Shown in pieces: positions 42,633 to 52,061 of a DNA stretch of 64,000 bases. How positions within the stretch are numbered: the first letter of the stretch is position 1; each line of letters begins with the position of its first letter. Source of the DNA: DASXKD01 sp963707905 (GTDB taxonomy: Bacteria; Actinomycetota; Actinomycetes; Streptosporangiales; Streptosporangiaceae); assembly GCA_963707905.1 (NCBI GenBank), contig CAVPSA010000043.1, positions 103,044 to 167,043 of the forward strand. The letters are read 5' to 3'. A program made the position numbers and the translations under genes. The notes under the pieces were generated by a model. That model had not been told where the DNA came from. It saw only the letters and a list, made by a program, of their open reading frames with translations, and did no database searches.

Positions 42633-44993
42633 TTAGGTGGGGGTGCCGGCGGCTTGGCGAGGTTCGGGTTCCCTGCCGGAGGGCTGTGCTGGGCGGGGGT
42701 GGACGGGCGCCGGAGGGATCGGATGATCTTGGGATTGACCGCCTTCCAAAGTGAGCTTGGTGCCGTGGTGGGTTAGCTCTAGTGGGGCGCCGTCGGCTAG
42801 GTGGTAGCGGGCGGATTGATGGGTTACCTCGACCTTGAGGCGCTGGGCGCGGACGAGGAGGGTGAAGGCCAGGCGGGTGAGGCCTTCGGGGAGGCGGGGG
42901 GCGAAGCTGATCAGGCCGTCATGGTGCCGCAGGCCGGCGAAGCCACAGACGAGCACGAGCCAGGCGCCCGCGAGCGAGGCGATGTGCACTCCGTCGCGGG
43001 TGTTGTGTTCCAGGTCCTGCATGTCTATCAGTGCGGCCTCGCCCAGGTAGTCGAAGGCCAGGCCGAGGTGCCCGGTCTCGGCCGCGATGACCGCCTGGGT
43101 GCAGGCGGACAGCGAGGAATCCCGCACGGTGAGCGGTTCGTAGTAGGCGAAGTTGCGCGCCTTCTGCTCCGCGGTGAACTCGGCACCGCACAGGTGCATG
43201 GCGAGCACCAGGTCGGCCTGCTTGACGACCTGCTTGCGGTACAGGTCGAAGTAGGGGTAATTGAGCAGCAGCGGGTAGTGGTCGGGCGGGGTGCCTGCGA
43301 AGTCCCAGACCTGATGCCTGGTGAACCCCTCGGCCTGCGGGTGCACGCCGAGCGCTTCGTCATACGGCAGGTACATGGATTCGGCGGCGTCCCGCCAGCC
43401 GGCCGACTCCTCTGCGCCGACGCCCAGTTCCCGGGCCCGGTCCGGGTAGCTCTCGGCCGCCGTCGCGGCTGCCAGCAGGTTCTTGCGCGCCATCAGATTG
43501 GTATAGACGTTGTCGTCGGCGATGGCACTGTACTCGTCCGGGCCGGTGACCCCGTCGATGTGGAACCGGCCGGCGGCATCGTGGTGGCCCAGCGACCGCC
43601 ACAGCCGCGCGGTGTGGGTCAGCAGGTCCATTCCGGTCCCCTCGGCGAACTCCGCATCGCCGGTGGCGTCGATGTACTGGATCACCGCGTGGGCGATGTC
43701 GGCGTTGATGTGGAACGCGGCCGTGCCGGCCGGCCAGTACCCGGAGCATTCCTCGCCGTGGATCGTCCGCCACGGGAAGGCCGCACCCGCCAGGCCCAGC
43801 TGGGCCGCCCGGTCCAAGGCGGCAGGCAGCGCGTGGTGCCGCCACCGCAGCACGCTGGCGGCCGCGTCGGGCGCGGTGAGCGTGAGCACCGGCAAGACGA
43901 AGGCCTCGCTGTCCCAGAACGTGTGCCCGCCGTAACCCGGCCCGGTCAGGCCCTTCGCCGGGATCGGGCGGTTCTCCCCGCGCACGCCGGCCTGCAGCAC
44001 GTGGAACAGCCCGAACCGCACCGCCTGCTGCACCTCGGCATCCCCGTCCAGTTCCACGTCGGCGCCATCCCAGAAGCCATCGAGGAAGCCGCGCTGGTCG
44101 GCCAGCAGGCCATCCCAGCCCGACTGCCGGGCCGCGGTCAGGGCGGCCCACACCTGATCCCGGACACCAGGCAGCGACCGCTCCCCGGACCAGCCGTAGG
44201 CGACGAACTTGATCACGCTCAGCCGCTGCCCCGGTGCCACGACCGCCGCCGCGCTGACCATTGCGCCGTCGTCGAAGGACTGGGATTCCACGCGGACGCC
44301 GGGCCCGTCGACCAGGTGATCCATGGCGGCGCCGACGCGCAGCCCGCTGTGGACGGTCCGGTGCACCAGGACCGCGGCCCGGTCGCGCGCAGCATGAAAC
44401 TCCTGCACCAGCGGATGGCCGATGTCCATGCCGTGCCGGGGGTCGCCGGTCCCGGGCGGCGACTGCTCGTTGGCCAGCAACTCGGACTGCAGCGCGATGC
44501 GCACCGGGCCGTCCAGCGGCTCCACCTCGTACCGGACCGCGGCGATCGCCCGCTGGGTGAACGACACCAGCCGGGCGGACGACACCCGGACGGCCCCGCC
44601 GGCCGGGGACACCCATTCTGCGCGGCGGCTGAGCACCCCGGATCTGAAGTCCAGCACCCGCTCGTGCGAGCGCAGCGTGCCGTACCTGACGTCGAACGCC
44701 TCGTCATCGACGAACAGCCGGATCAGCTTTCCGTTGGTGACGTTGATGACGGTCTGGCCGGACTCCGGCTGGCCGTAGGCCGCCTCGGCGGAGACCAGCG
44801 GCAGGCTCTCGTATACGCCGTTGAGATAGCTTCCCGGCAGGCCGTGCGGCTCGCCCTCGTCAAGGTTGGCCCGCCAGCCGATATGCCCGTTGGACAGCGC
44901 GAACACCGACTCGGTCTGCGCCAGCAGGTCCAGGTCCAGCGCCTTCTCGCGCAAGCACCACGGTTCCACGTGGAACACCGGATGCTTGATCAC
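42633..44993 (-). CDS. Glycoside hydrolase family 65 disaccharide phosphorylase
   Basis: This 786-residue GH65 protein has an N-terminal beta-sandwich and a catalytic (alpha/alpha)6 barrel with FWDSEAFVLPVLTL, EECSGYWPAGTAAFHINADIAHAV and the general acid Glu in GVTGPDEYSA. Such enzymes phosphorolyse trehalose, maltose, kojibiose or related sugars, giving beta-glucose 1-phosphate. The beta-phosphoglucomutase gene just upstream overlaps by 4 nt and handles that product. The exact disaccharide is not clear. Confidence 0.9.
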   Translation of the reverse strand: MIKHPVFHVEPWCLREKALDLDLLAQTESVFALSNGHIGWRANLDEGEPHGLPGSYLNGVYESLPLVSAEAAYGQPESGQTVINVTNGKLIRLFVDDEAFDVRYGTLRSHERVLDFRSGVLSRRAEWVSPAGGAVRVSSARLVSFTQRAIAAVRYEVEPLDGPVRIALQSELLANEQSPPGTGDPRHGMDIGHPLVQEFHAARDRAAVLVHRTVHSGLRVGAAMDHLVDGPGVRVESQSFDDGAMVSAAAVVAPGQRLSVIKFVAYGWSGERSLPGVRDQVWAALTAARQSGWDGLLADQRGFLDGFWDGADVELDGDAEVQQAVRFGLFHVLQAGVRGENRPIPAKGLTGPGYGGHTFWDSEAFVLPVLTLTAPDAAASVLRWRHHALPAALDRAAQLGLAGAAFPWRTIHGEECSGYWPAGTAAFHINADIAHAVIQYIDATGDAEFAEGTGMDLLTHTARLWRSLGHHDAAGRFHIDGVTGPDEYSAIADDNVYTNLMARKNLLAAATAAESYPDRARELGVGAEESAGWRDAAESMYLPYDEALGVHPQAEGFTRHQVWDFAGTPPDHYPLLLNYPYFDLYRKQVVKQADLVLAMHLCGAEFTAEQKARNFAYYEPLTVRDSSLSACTQAVIAAETGHLGLAFDYLGEAALIDMQDLEHNTRDGVHIASLAGAWLVLVCGFAGLRHHDGLISFAPRLPEGLTRLAFTLLVRAQRLKVEVTHQSARYHLADGAPLELTHHGTKLTLEGGQSQDHPIPPAPVHPRPAQPSGREPEPRQAAGTPT

Positions 44994-45733
44994 GGACGGT
45001 CCAGCAACTCGGCGAGGTCGGTCACCACGACGTCCGCGCCGTGCTCGGCCAGCGCGTCCGCCTGGCCGAGCCGGTCCACCCCGACGACGAAACCGAACCG
45101 GCCGGCCCGGCCGGCCGCCACCCCGGCCAGCGCGTCCTCGAAGACCACGGCCGACCTGGGCTCCAGCCCGAGGGCCCGCGCCCCGGCCAGGAAGGTGTCC
45201 GGGGCAGGCTTGCCCCGCAGGTGCTCCCGTTCGACGGTCAGGCCGTCGATCTGCACCTCGAACAGGTCCCCGATCCCTGCCCCGGCGAGCACATCACGGC
45301 AGTTGGCACTCGACGTCACGACCGCGCGGCGCAGGCCGGCCTCACGGACGGCCCGCACGTAGCGCACCGAGCCCGGATACGCCGCCACCCCGTCCTCACG
45401 GATCCGGCGAAGCAGGATCTGGTTCTTGCGGTTGGACAGGCCCTCGACGGTCTCCGCGTCCGGCGGGTCGCCGGGGCTGCCCTCAGGCAGTTCGATACCA
45501 CGTGATTGCAGGAAGGAGCGGGTCCCGTCGGCCCGCGGTTTCCCGTCGACGAAGTTCTCGTAGTCCGCGACGCGGTCGAAGCCGACGAAGGGCTCACCTG
45601 TCCTCCGGGAACGGTCGCGCAGGTAGCCGTCGAACATCTCCTGCCACGCGGCGTCGTGGATCTGCGCGGTCTTGGTGAGGACGCCGTCCAGGTCGAACAG
45701 GCAGCCGCGAATGCCGTCAGGGAGCCCGAGCAT
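44990..45733 (-). CDS. Beta-phosphoglucomutase, HAD superfamily
   Basis: This 247-residue HAD protein has motif I DLDGVLTKTA near residue 15, motif II VTSS, motif III Lys in GKPAPDTFL and motif IV FEDALAGVAAG. It converts beta-glucose 1-phosphate to glucose 6-phosphate via aspartyl phosphate. Its stop overlaps the start of the GH65 gene, so both are coupled in one pathway. Confidence 0.9.
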   Translation of the reverse strand: MLGLPDGIRGCLFDLDGVLTKTAQIHDAAWQEMFDGYLRDRSRRTGEPFVGFDRVADYENFVDGKPRADGTRSFLQSRGIELPEGSPGDPPDAETVEGLSNRKNQILLRRIREDGVAAYPGSVRYVRAVREAGLRRAVVTSSANCRDVLAGAGIGDLFEVQIDGLTVEREHLRGKPAPDTFLAGARALGLEPRSAVVFEDALAGVAAGRAGRFGFVVGVDRLGQADALAEHGADVVVTDLAELLDRP

Positions 45734-45784
45734 GCGACACAGCCTAACCAGGCCAGGCCCCGCGAAGATCGGGCCAGCCTGCGC

Positions 45785-46198
45785 TCACCACCCGTAGATC
45801 CGGACCGGCAGCTCACGCAGGGGCAGCTGATCCGGGCCTGGATAGGTGATCACCAGGACTATGTCGTCGGGATCCCGGCCTTCCACCACGGTCAGGCCGC
45901 CGTCGCGGCGGGTGCCACGGTGGGCCCCGCGGCCGGCCAGGGCGCGCTCACACCGGGCCAGGTCCTCCTCTCCGGTGGCGGTCCATACGACGTACTGGAC
46001 GCCCACAGACCCGAGCGGATGGGGCGCGGTCTGGCCCATGGCACGCAGGATCAGGCCCGCGGCCGGACTGGTGAGCAGCGCTGCCGTCGGGCTGCGGTCG
46101 GTGACCTCCAGCGCCAGAACTTCGGCGTAGAACTCCACCGACCTGTCCAGATCGTGCACGAACATGACCACAGAGCCGAGCCGGGCTCCCTGTGCCAT
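45785..46198 (-). CDS. VOC-family (glyoxalase-like) protein
   Basis: This 137-residue protein has two beta-alpha-beta-beta-beta modules, starting GSVVMFVHDLDRSVEFYAEVLALEV and ending with VVEGRDPDDIVLVITY. Metal ligand positions are partly kept. The substrate is unknown; such proteins include lyases, dioxygenases and drug-binding proteins. Confidence 0.8.
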   Translation of the reverse strand: MAQGARLGSVVMFVHDLDRSVEFYAEVLALEVTDRSPTAALLTSPAAGLILRAMGQTAPHPLGSVGVQYVVWTATGEEDLARCERALAGRGAHRGTRRDGGLTVVEGRDPDDIVLVITYPGPDQLPLRELPVRIYGW

Positions 46199-46390
46199 CT
46201 GCTGGTCCTCCCATCCCGCGGGGGCCCCCGCCGGTGAAGCCTGTCAGCACCAGTCTGGCCCGTCGGCTCCTCCGGTGGCGACCGCACTGACCGCGCCGGG
46301 CGCCGGACGTGGCCAGCACCCGATGAGGTGTGCGTGCCGTAGCCTGATGCCGCTACCAACGGCTCCGGCCAGGGCGGAGGAAGCCGGCCG

Positions 46391-47251
46391 ATGACGGCGG
46401 AAGACGCCGCACGGCCGCCAGAGGTCATCCGGCGGCGCGAAGTGCGGCACACCAGCGCCAGGTCCCTGCTTATGACCGTGCTCGGGGAGTTTGTGCTGCC
46501 CGCCGGGCGGCCCGTCTGGACATGGATGCTGGTCGACACCCTGGCCGGGTTCGGGGTAACGGAGAAGTCGGCTCGCCAGGCGCTCGCCCGCGCTGCCGCC
46601 GAAGGGCTGCTGGTGTCCGAACGGGTGGGCCGGCGGACCCGCTGGGAACTGACGCCCTCAGCGCGGCGATTGCTCAGCGAAGGTGCCCGGCGCATTTACG
46701 AATTCGGCCGCAGCGAGCGCCCCTGGGACGGCCGCTGGCTGCTGCTCCTTGTCTCGGTGCCGGAGTCCAAGCGGGACCTGCGGCACCGGCTCAGAACCCG
46801 GCTGAGCTGGGCGGGATTCGGATCCCCCGAGGCTGGCGTGTGGATCTCCCCACATCTTGGCCGGGAGGACGAGGCGCTGGATGTCGTCAAGGAACTCGGC
46901 CTCGCCGCGTGCGCGATGTCGTTCACCGCGGCTTTCGGCCGCATTGGCGGCCAGGACGAGATGGTGAGCCGGGCGTGGGATCTGACCGCGCTGGAGGAGC
47001 GTTACGAGGCGTTCCTGGCCGGCTTCGGCGCGCTGGAACCGGCCGGGCGTGCCGGGGCCCTGCACGCCCAGACCCGGCTGGTGCACGAGTGGCGGCGCTT
47101 CCCGTTCCTTGACCCCCAACTCCCCCGCACGCTGCTTCCGGCGAACTGGAGCGGGTCGAAAGCAGCCGAGTTGTTCCACCGCAAGCACGCCGACTGGAAG
47201 CCTGACGCCGCGCAGTGCTGGGACGAGATGAGCCTGGGCCGCGGCGGCTGA
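46391..47251 (+). CDS. PaaX-family transcriptional regulator
   Basis: This 286-residue protein has an N-terminal winged helix (ARSLLMTVLGEFVLPAGRPVWT through VTEKSARQALARAAAEGLL) and a PaaX central domain (RPWDGRWLLLLVSVPESKRDLRHRLRTRLSWAGFGSPEAGVWI). The C-terminal region ends in LLPANWSG, as in the family. PaaX represses phenylacetate or related catabolism, but no such genes adjoin it, so the target is unknown. Confidence 0.87.
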   Translation: MTAEDAARPPEVIRRREVRHTSARSLLMTVLGEFVLPAGRPVWTWMLVDTLAGFGVTEKSARQALARAAAEGLLVSERVGRRTRWELTPSARRLLSEGARRIYEFGRSERPWDGRWLLLLVSVPESKRDLRHRLRTRLSWAGFGSPEAGVWISPHLGREDEALDVVKELGLAACAMSFTAAFGRIGGQDEMVSRAWDLTALEERYEAFLAGFGALEPAGRAGALHAQTRLVHEWRRFPFLDPQLPRTLLPANWSGSKAAELFHRKHADWKPDAAQCWDEMSLGRGG

Positions 47252-47307
47252 TCCGTCAGGCACGGGGGCAAGGCCTCCGTCCCCGACGGGCAGCACCGCC
47301 GGAACTG

Positions 47308-47526
47308 CTAGGCCGCATGGCTGCGAACGGGCGTGGCTGCCTGGGTGCGGGCGGCGCGGCGGGCCACAGCATCGGCGAAGGCGGTACGGGTCCGCAGGTA
47401 GGCGCGGGACTCGGTGTGGTCGACGCCGGCCTGCGGGCGCTTGAAGGTCCACCACAGCGGGACGACGATGAACGTGACGAGGAAGGGAACGGCCAGCAGC
47501 ATGTTGGCCCAGACAACGGCAGTCAT
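47308..47526 (-). CDS. Small single-pass membrane protein
   Basis: This 72-residue protein starts behind GAGGAGCAC. It has one hydrophobic segment (MLLAVPFLVTFIVVPLWWTF) and a basic, Ala-rich cytoplasmic tail. No family is recognised. Confidence 0.65.
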   Translation of the reverse strand: MTAVVWANMLLAVPFLVTFIVVPLWWTFKRPQAGVDHTESRAYLRTRTAFADAVARRAARTQAATPVRSHAA

Positions 47527-47800
47527 GGTGTGCTCCTCAGATCTTCTCTGCCCGGCGGTTGCCGGGTTCCGACATCACTGAGATAACCAACTGCGGCTCT
47601 GCTGGCCGTTGGCAGGGCTTCTGTGACTCCTCTGAACCCGAGACCGGGGACTTTTGGGGCTCCTGGGGCCAGCGCGGTTGACGGAAGCAGCGGGCGCAGT
47701 CTAACGTTAATATTTATTCTTCTTAGAAACAGACCTCGCCCTCCCGGGCGTGGCGGCCGGTACCGGTAGCCCGCGGGGCACAAGAGCCAAGTAGGAGCCG
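47527..47800. promoter_or_regulatory. Promoter region of folE
   Basis: This 274-bp gap contains an unusually AT-rich stretch at 47702-47727 beginning with the palindrome TAACGTTA. It stands out in the GC-rich surroundings and lies about 75 to 100 bp upstream of the folE start. It may hold the core promoter or an operator for the gene pair. Confidence 0.45.
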
Positions 47801-48397
47801 ATGACTGCCGAGAACGTGGTGCCGCTGCGCACCGCTCCCCGCATCGACCGCCCGCGGGCGGAACGCGCCGTGACCGAACTACTCGCCGCCCTGGGATACC
47901 CGGTCGAGGGCGAGCACCGGGCGATGACCCCGCAACGCGTCGCGAGCGCATTCGCCGAGATGCTGACGCCGTCGGCATTCCTGCCCACCACCTTCGGCAA
48001 CGACGAGGGCTACGACGAGCTCGTCGTGGCCAGGGAGGTGCCGTTCCGTTCGCTGTGTGAGCACCATCTGCTGCCGTTCTACGGCTACGCGCACGTGGGC
48101 TACCTGCCCGGTGGCCGGATCGTGGGCCTGTCCAAGCTCGCCCGGGTGGTGGAGCACTTCGCCGCCGGGCTGCAGGTGCAGGAGCGGCTCACCCAGCAGG
48201 TCGCGGACTGGCTTGCGGGCCACCTCGGCGCCAGGGGCGTAGGCGTGGTGCTCGAGGCGGAGCATCTGTGCATGAGCCTGCGCGGCGTCCGGGCTCGCGG
48301 GTCCAGCACGGTGACCAGCGCCCTGCGCGGGGAGCTGCGCACTGACGCCAGGTCCCGCGGCGAGTTTCTGGCCCTCACCAGGCACGCACAGTGCTAG
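47801..48397 (+). CDS. folE: GTP cyclohydrolase I FolE
   Basis: This 198-residue enzyme converts GTP to 7,8-dihydroneopterin triphosphate. Zinc ligands are in SLCEHHLLPFYG and in the later LCMSLRGV; YLPGGRIVGLSKLARVVEHFA is the conserved substrate region. It stands away from other folate genes, suggesting a second copy or a specialised pterin pathway. The regulator gene at 48442 starts 45 bp after its stop. Confidence 0.92.
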   Translation: MTAENVVPLRTAPRIDRPRAERAVTELLAALGYPVEGEHRAMTPQRVASAFAEMLTPSAFLPTTFGNDEGYDELVVAREVPFRSLCEHHLLPFYGYAHVGYLPGGRIVGLSKLARVVEHFAAGLQVQERLTQQVADWLAGHLGARGVGVVLEAEHLCMSLRGVRARGSSTVTSALRGELRTDARSRGEFLALTRHAQC

Positions 48398-48441
48398 CCC
48401 CGGCCCCGCCACCCCGCCCAAGTGGCCCGATCGCTCCTACC

Positions 48442-49125
48442 ATGAGTGGCATGCCTGCCGGCCGGAAGGAGCCGGGCCCGGCGCCCGGTGGCCTGGACGC
48501 GCTCGCCGCCCTGGGCGAGCCGACCCGCCGTGCGCTCTACGGCTTCGTCGCGGCACAGGACCGCCCGGTGTCCCGCGACGAGGCGGCCGCCGCGACCGGC
48601 ACCAAACGGGCAACGGCCACCTTCCATTTGGAGCGCCTCGTCGCCGACGGCCTGCTGGAGGCCCGGTTCGCCCGGCTGTCCGGCCGGGCCGGGCCAGGCG
48701 CGGGCCGGACGGCCAAGCTGTACGCACGGGCGTCCCGGCAGTTCGCCGTCTCGCTGCCACCTCGCCGGTACGAGATCGCCGGGGAGGTACTGGCCAGCGC
48801 GCTTGAACTCCTCCGGTGCCAGGCCACCCCGGCCGACGAAGCCGTCGCGCAGGCCGCCGGGCAGGCGGGACGGCAGATCGCGGCGGGTGGCACGGATCTG
48901 GCAGAACTGCTCGGCAGGTCAGGTTACGAGCCGAGGCACGGCCCCGGGGGGTGCATTCACCTGGCCAACTGCCCGTTCCACGAACTGGTCGCCCGTCACG
49001 CCGGCCTGGTCTGCACGATGAACCTGCACCTGCTCCGGGGCCTGCTTGGCGAGCTCGGCAGCGGCGCGCAGGCGCGGCTCGACCCAGCCGAGGGTCGCTG
49101 CTGCGTCACGATCACCCTGCCCTGA
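48442..49125 (+). CDS. Winged-helix regulator with C-terminal cysteine cluster (SufR-like)
   Basis: This 227-residue protein has an N-terminal ArsR-type winged helix (LDALAALGEPTRRALYGFVAA, TKRATATFHLERLVADGLLEA). The C-terminal domain contains cysteines in GGCIHLANCPFHELV, LVCTMNLHLL and GRCCVTI, a pattern seen in SufR-like regulators that hold an Fe-S cluster. The regulator may sense iron, oxidants or Fe-S status. ATG 48442 was taken; an in-frame GTG at 48391 overlaps folE. Confidence 0.8.
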   Translation: MSGMPAGRKEPGPAPGGLDALAALGEPTRRALYGFVAAQDRPVSRDEAAAATGTKRATATFHLERLVADGLLEARFARLSGRAGPGAGRTAKLYARASRQFAVSLPPRRYEIAGEVLASALELLRCQATPADEAVAQAAGQAGRQIAAGGTDLAELLGRSGYEPRHGPGGCIHLANCPFHELVARHAGLVCTMNLHLLRGLLGELGSGAQARLDPAEGRCCVTITLP

Positions 49126-49178
49126 GCCGTACGCCCAGCCCTTTGGCCCGCCGCCCGCGATCGGTAGGCTGCTACGAC

Positions 49179-49688
49179 ATGATCGTGGTGCTGGGCGGGA
49201 CTTCCGGGATCGGCAAAACGACCATCGGTAATGTCCTGGCAACCCGTTTGGGCTGGACCTTCGAGGACTCCGATGCGCTCCATTCGCCCGCCCAGATCGC
49301 CAAGATGCGGTCCGGGCAGCCGCTGACCGATGCCGACCGGTGGCCGTGGCTGGAGACGGTCGCCGCCTGGATGGACCAGCGGATCGCCGCTGGCGAGTCC
49401 GCCGTGCTCGCCTGTTCCGTGCTCAAGCGCTCCTACCGTGACTACCTGTACCGCGGCAGGCCCGCGGTACAGATCGTGCTCCTGCTGGCCGATCCGGACA
49501 CGCTCGCGGCCAGGCTGGCCGGGCGGCGCGGCCACTTCTTTCCCGCGCGGCTGCTGCAGAGCCAGCTTGCCGACCTGCAAATGCCCGATGATGCCGAACG
49601 GACCTACGTGGTGCTCGCCGTCCGCTCGGCCGCCGAGACGGCCGACGAGATCATCCACCGCCTCGGCCTGACCGGGGCGGGCGGCTGA
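49179..49688 (+). CDS. Gluconokinase
   Basis: This 169-residue P-loop kinase has Walker A GTSGIGKTT and DSDALHSPAQIAKMRSGQPLTDADRWPWL, the substrate segment typical of gluconokinases. RRGHFFPARLLQSQLADLQMP matches the lid region. It phosphorylates gluconate to 6-phosphogluconate. Its start follows the regulator stop by about 50 bp. Confidence 0.9.
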   Translation: MIVVLGGTSGIGKTTIGNVLATRLGWTFEDSDALHSPAQIAKMRSGQPLTDADRWPWLETVAAWMDQRIAAGESAVLACSVLKRSYRDYLYRGRPAVQIVLLLADPDTLAARLAGRRGHFFPARLLQSQLADLQMPDDAERTYVVLAVRSAAETADEIIHRLGLTGAGG

Positions 49689-49776
49689 TCCTCCACCGGG
49701 CATGCCCAGGCTCGGCCGGACCAGCCACCTGGCACCGGCTACGCTGGGCTCACCCGACGGTACGAAAGACGGCGCG

Positions 49777-50031
49777 ATGAAACTCAAGCTGGACCTGCAC
49801 GATATTTATAACCAGGGCCATGACATCGACCGGGCGCTTCGGGCCATCATCGACGAGGCGGTGGCCAAGAAGGCACCGATGATCGAGATCATTCCCGGTA
49901 AAGGGTCGGGCCAGCTCAAGAAGCGGGTTCTCAGATTCCTCGATCAAAAAGAGATCAAGGCCCTGTATCACCGGGTCGAGAAAGACTCCAAGAATTATGG
50001 CCGACTTTTCGTGCATTTCCGCTGGAAATAG
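49777..50031 (+). CDS. Small Smr-domain protein
   Basis: This 84-residue protein resembles a stand-alone Smr domain: LKLDLHDIYNQGHDIDRAL with the LDLH motif, and IIPGKGSGQLKKRVLRFL in place of the HGKGTG loop. Smr domains cut or bind nucleic acids; here the role is unknown. It is less GC-rich than its neighbours near the end. Confidence 0.75.
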   Translation: MKLKLDLHDIYNQGHDIDRALRAIIDEAVAKKAPMIEIIPGKGSGQLKKRVLRFLDQKEIKALYHRVEKDSKNYGRLFVHFRWK

Positions 50032-50690
50032 CAGCCGCCTCAGCGGAGCCACCGCTGGCCCACGCCCGTTACCGCGTCACTCGGCCGGTCACCGCCACCG
50101 GGCTTGTGGCATGAGCCGGCCCGGATCCCACCTGATGCGGCCGATCGCGGCCATTACCAGTGGCCCAGGTGCCGTCGCCGCCCGTCGCCAGACCGAAGGC
50201 TTGCGGTGCCGTGCCGGAGCACGATGGTGCGCCCTTGCATCGGCATACCTCGGTTCCGGGGCGTATTCAGACTGCCACACACACCCCATATCCCTCCCCC
50301 TTACCATCACCGTTCAAAGGCTTGAAATCCTGCAGACAACCCGGATCGGCCCAGAACGGCTTACGCCGCACGAAGCGGCGTCTTCCCCCCCGGAAGAGGG
50401 TGGCGGGGTTCCTCCTCCGTCCCCGGCGGCCGCTTCTGCAACCCGCCGAGTCTGCCAGTAATCATCGTGTCATGGATTCTGCGCGAGTGTCCAGCGGACC
50501 GCAGAAACGTATACCACTTGACCGGCCATTCAAGTTACGCAGGCGATATCACCATTACTTCGAATTGACATAGTACTTGAGCCAATCAGCGGACCGCGAA
50601 ATACCGCCCCAGCGCGTATTGCGCTCCGCTGCGGGGCCAGCGGAGCGGAGGTGCCGCGCCGCCGCGGCGCCCGTTATGCCAAGATGAGGC
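50032..50690. other. 659-bp region without a convincing gene
   Basis: No reading frame here shows the base-composition pattern of its neighbours, and no RNA gene is recognised. The region has an AT-richer part near 50520-50580 and a strong hairpin at 50622. Open frames such as 50160-50573 look random in residue content. Confidence 0.4.
50622..50647. terminator. GC hairpin upstream of the holin-like gene
   Basis: CGCTCCGCTG and CAGCGGAGCG form a perfect 10-bp stem with a 6-nt loop, 44 bp before the next ATG. It may be a terminator for upstream transcription or a leader structure. Confidence 0.5.
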
Positions 50691-51077
50691 ATGCGTTTTC
50701 TGCTCCGCGTGCTAGCCTCAGCGGCTGCCCTGGCTGTGGCGACGGCAGTCGTGCCCGGAATCGAATTGCAGACCGCCTCGCTGGGGAAGAAGATACTCAC
50801 GCTCATCGGGGTTGCCCTGATCTTCGGCGTGGTGAACGCGGTGCTCAAGCCGATCATCAAGATCGTCGGGTGCGCGTTCTACATACTCACGCTCGGCCTC
50901 GTCGGCCTGGTCGTCAACGCCCTGCTGCTCTGGTTCGCCAGTTGGCTTGCTGGCAAGCTCCACCTGCCGTTCCACATCACGGGCTTCTGGCCGGCTTTCT
51001 GGGGCGCGATCATCGTGGGTGTCGTGGGCTGGCTGCTCGGCATCCTGGTCAGGGATCGCGAGACAGTGGAGCCCTAA
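50691..51077 (+). CDS. PF04020-type (phage-holin-like) membrane protein
   Basis: This 128-residue protein has four transmembrane helices and the conserved VNAVLKPIIKI and LGLVGLVVNALLLW segments of the PF04020 family. Despite the name, the family is widespread in actinomycete chromosomes and no phage genes are near. Function unknown. GAGGC precedes the start. Confidence 0.87.
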   Translation: MRFLLRVLASAAALAVATAVVPGIELQTASLGKKILTLIGVALIFGVVNAVLKPIIKIVGCAFYILTLGLVGLVVNALLLWFASWLAGKLHLPFHITGFWPAFWGAIIVGVVGWLLGILVRDRETVEP

Positions 51078-51192
51078 CCGCGCAACTCACCGGCATGACG
51101 ATGGCGCCTGCCCAGCGGCCGACAGAAACCCGGGAGCACGCCCGTCTCGGTGAACCCGGTCGGCCGGTACAGCCTCCCGGGGCCCGTGGTTG

Positions 51193-52020
51193 TTACTCGG
51201 CGACCTGCCGGTACAGCAGGGGACGGCGGTCGGCGAGCACATCGTTGTGCGTGCTGATCTGCTTGTTCCTGGCGCGTGCCAGGTCACAGGATGCCACCAG
51301 GACGGCGGGCTCATCGGCGGTGACCGGGCCGGCCAGCGGATAGCCGTCAGGTCCCACGATGACGGTGCCGCCTACCCAGGACACGCCCCGTTCCACGCGG
51401 CACCGGTCAGCCACGGCGATGAACACACCGTTCACACAGGCGTCCGCCTGCACCCGGACAACGTCGCAGGGCCGCTCGCCCGCGGGCACCGGCATGGCGG
51501 GCCAGTTCACCGGGGCCGCGATGAGGTCGGCGCCGGCCAGTGCGGCGAGCCTGACCCACTCGGGGAACTCCAGGTCGTAGCAGATCATCAGGCCGGCCCG
51601 GCCGAACGGCAGGTCCACGACAGGCGGCGGCGCGTCACCCGGCGTGAAGACGAGCTTCTCCGCGTCCCACAGGTGTGCCTTGCGGTAGACGGCCAGGACT
51701 TCGTCCGGGCCGACGAAGGCGGCGCTGTTGTAGACCAGGCCGTCCTCGCCCAGCTCGCAGAACCCCCCGGCGATGGTCGTGCGGTACTGCGCGGCGAGTG
51801 CCTGCCACTCACGCAGCGTCGGGTTGCCGGCAACCGGGGTGGCCAGCGCGCGCGCCTCGGCCTCGCCGGTGAACACGTAGCCGCTGTCACACAGTTCGGG
51901 CAGCACCACGAGGTCGGCACCATGGCCCGCGGACTCCGCGATCGCGGCCGCCGCGGCGGCACGGTTCGACTCGACCTCGCCGACCGCGAGCCCGAGCTGG
52001 CAGGCCGCGACGACGGTCAT
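51193..52020 (-). CDS. Carbon-nitrogen hydrolase (nitrilase superfamily)
   Basis: This is a 275-residue hydrolase with the Glu-Lys-Cys triad: Glu in VVLPELCD, Lys in YRKAHLWD and Cys in MICYDLEFPE. It cleaves an amide or carbamoyl bond of a small molecule; the likeness is to amidases and N-carbamoyl amino acid hydrolases. The start at 52020 follows AGGGAGGAGCGCC. Confidence 0.9.
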   Translation of the reverse strand: MTVVAACQLGLAVGEVESNRAAAAAAIAESAGHGADLVVLPELCDSGYVFTGEAEARALATPVAGNPTLREWQALAAQYRTTIAGGFCELGEDGLVYNSAAFVGPDEVLAVYRKAHLWDAEKLVFTPGDAPPPVVDLPFGRAGLMICYDLEFPEWVRLAALAGADLIAAPVNWPAMPVPAGERPCDVVRVQADACVNGVFIAVADRCRVERGVSWVGGTVIVGPDGYPLAGPVTADEPAVLVASCDLARARNKQISTHNDVLADRRPLLYRQVAE

Positions 52021-52061
52021 CGGCGCTCCTCCCTCCTGTGCGCGGCGGCCCCTCCGGAGTC

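Noticed and set aside
42801..45362. An 853-codon open frame on the plus strand opposite the GH65 and phosphoglucomutase genes
   Set aside because: It is antisense to two clearly conserved enzymes. Its residues are Gly/Arg/Val-rich without domains, as expected from high-GC third positions.
50691..51077. Prophage remnant based on a phage-holin-like protein
   Set aside because: PF04020 proteins are common in bacterial chromosomes, and no other phage gene or attachment site is near.
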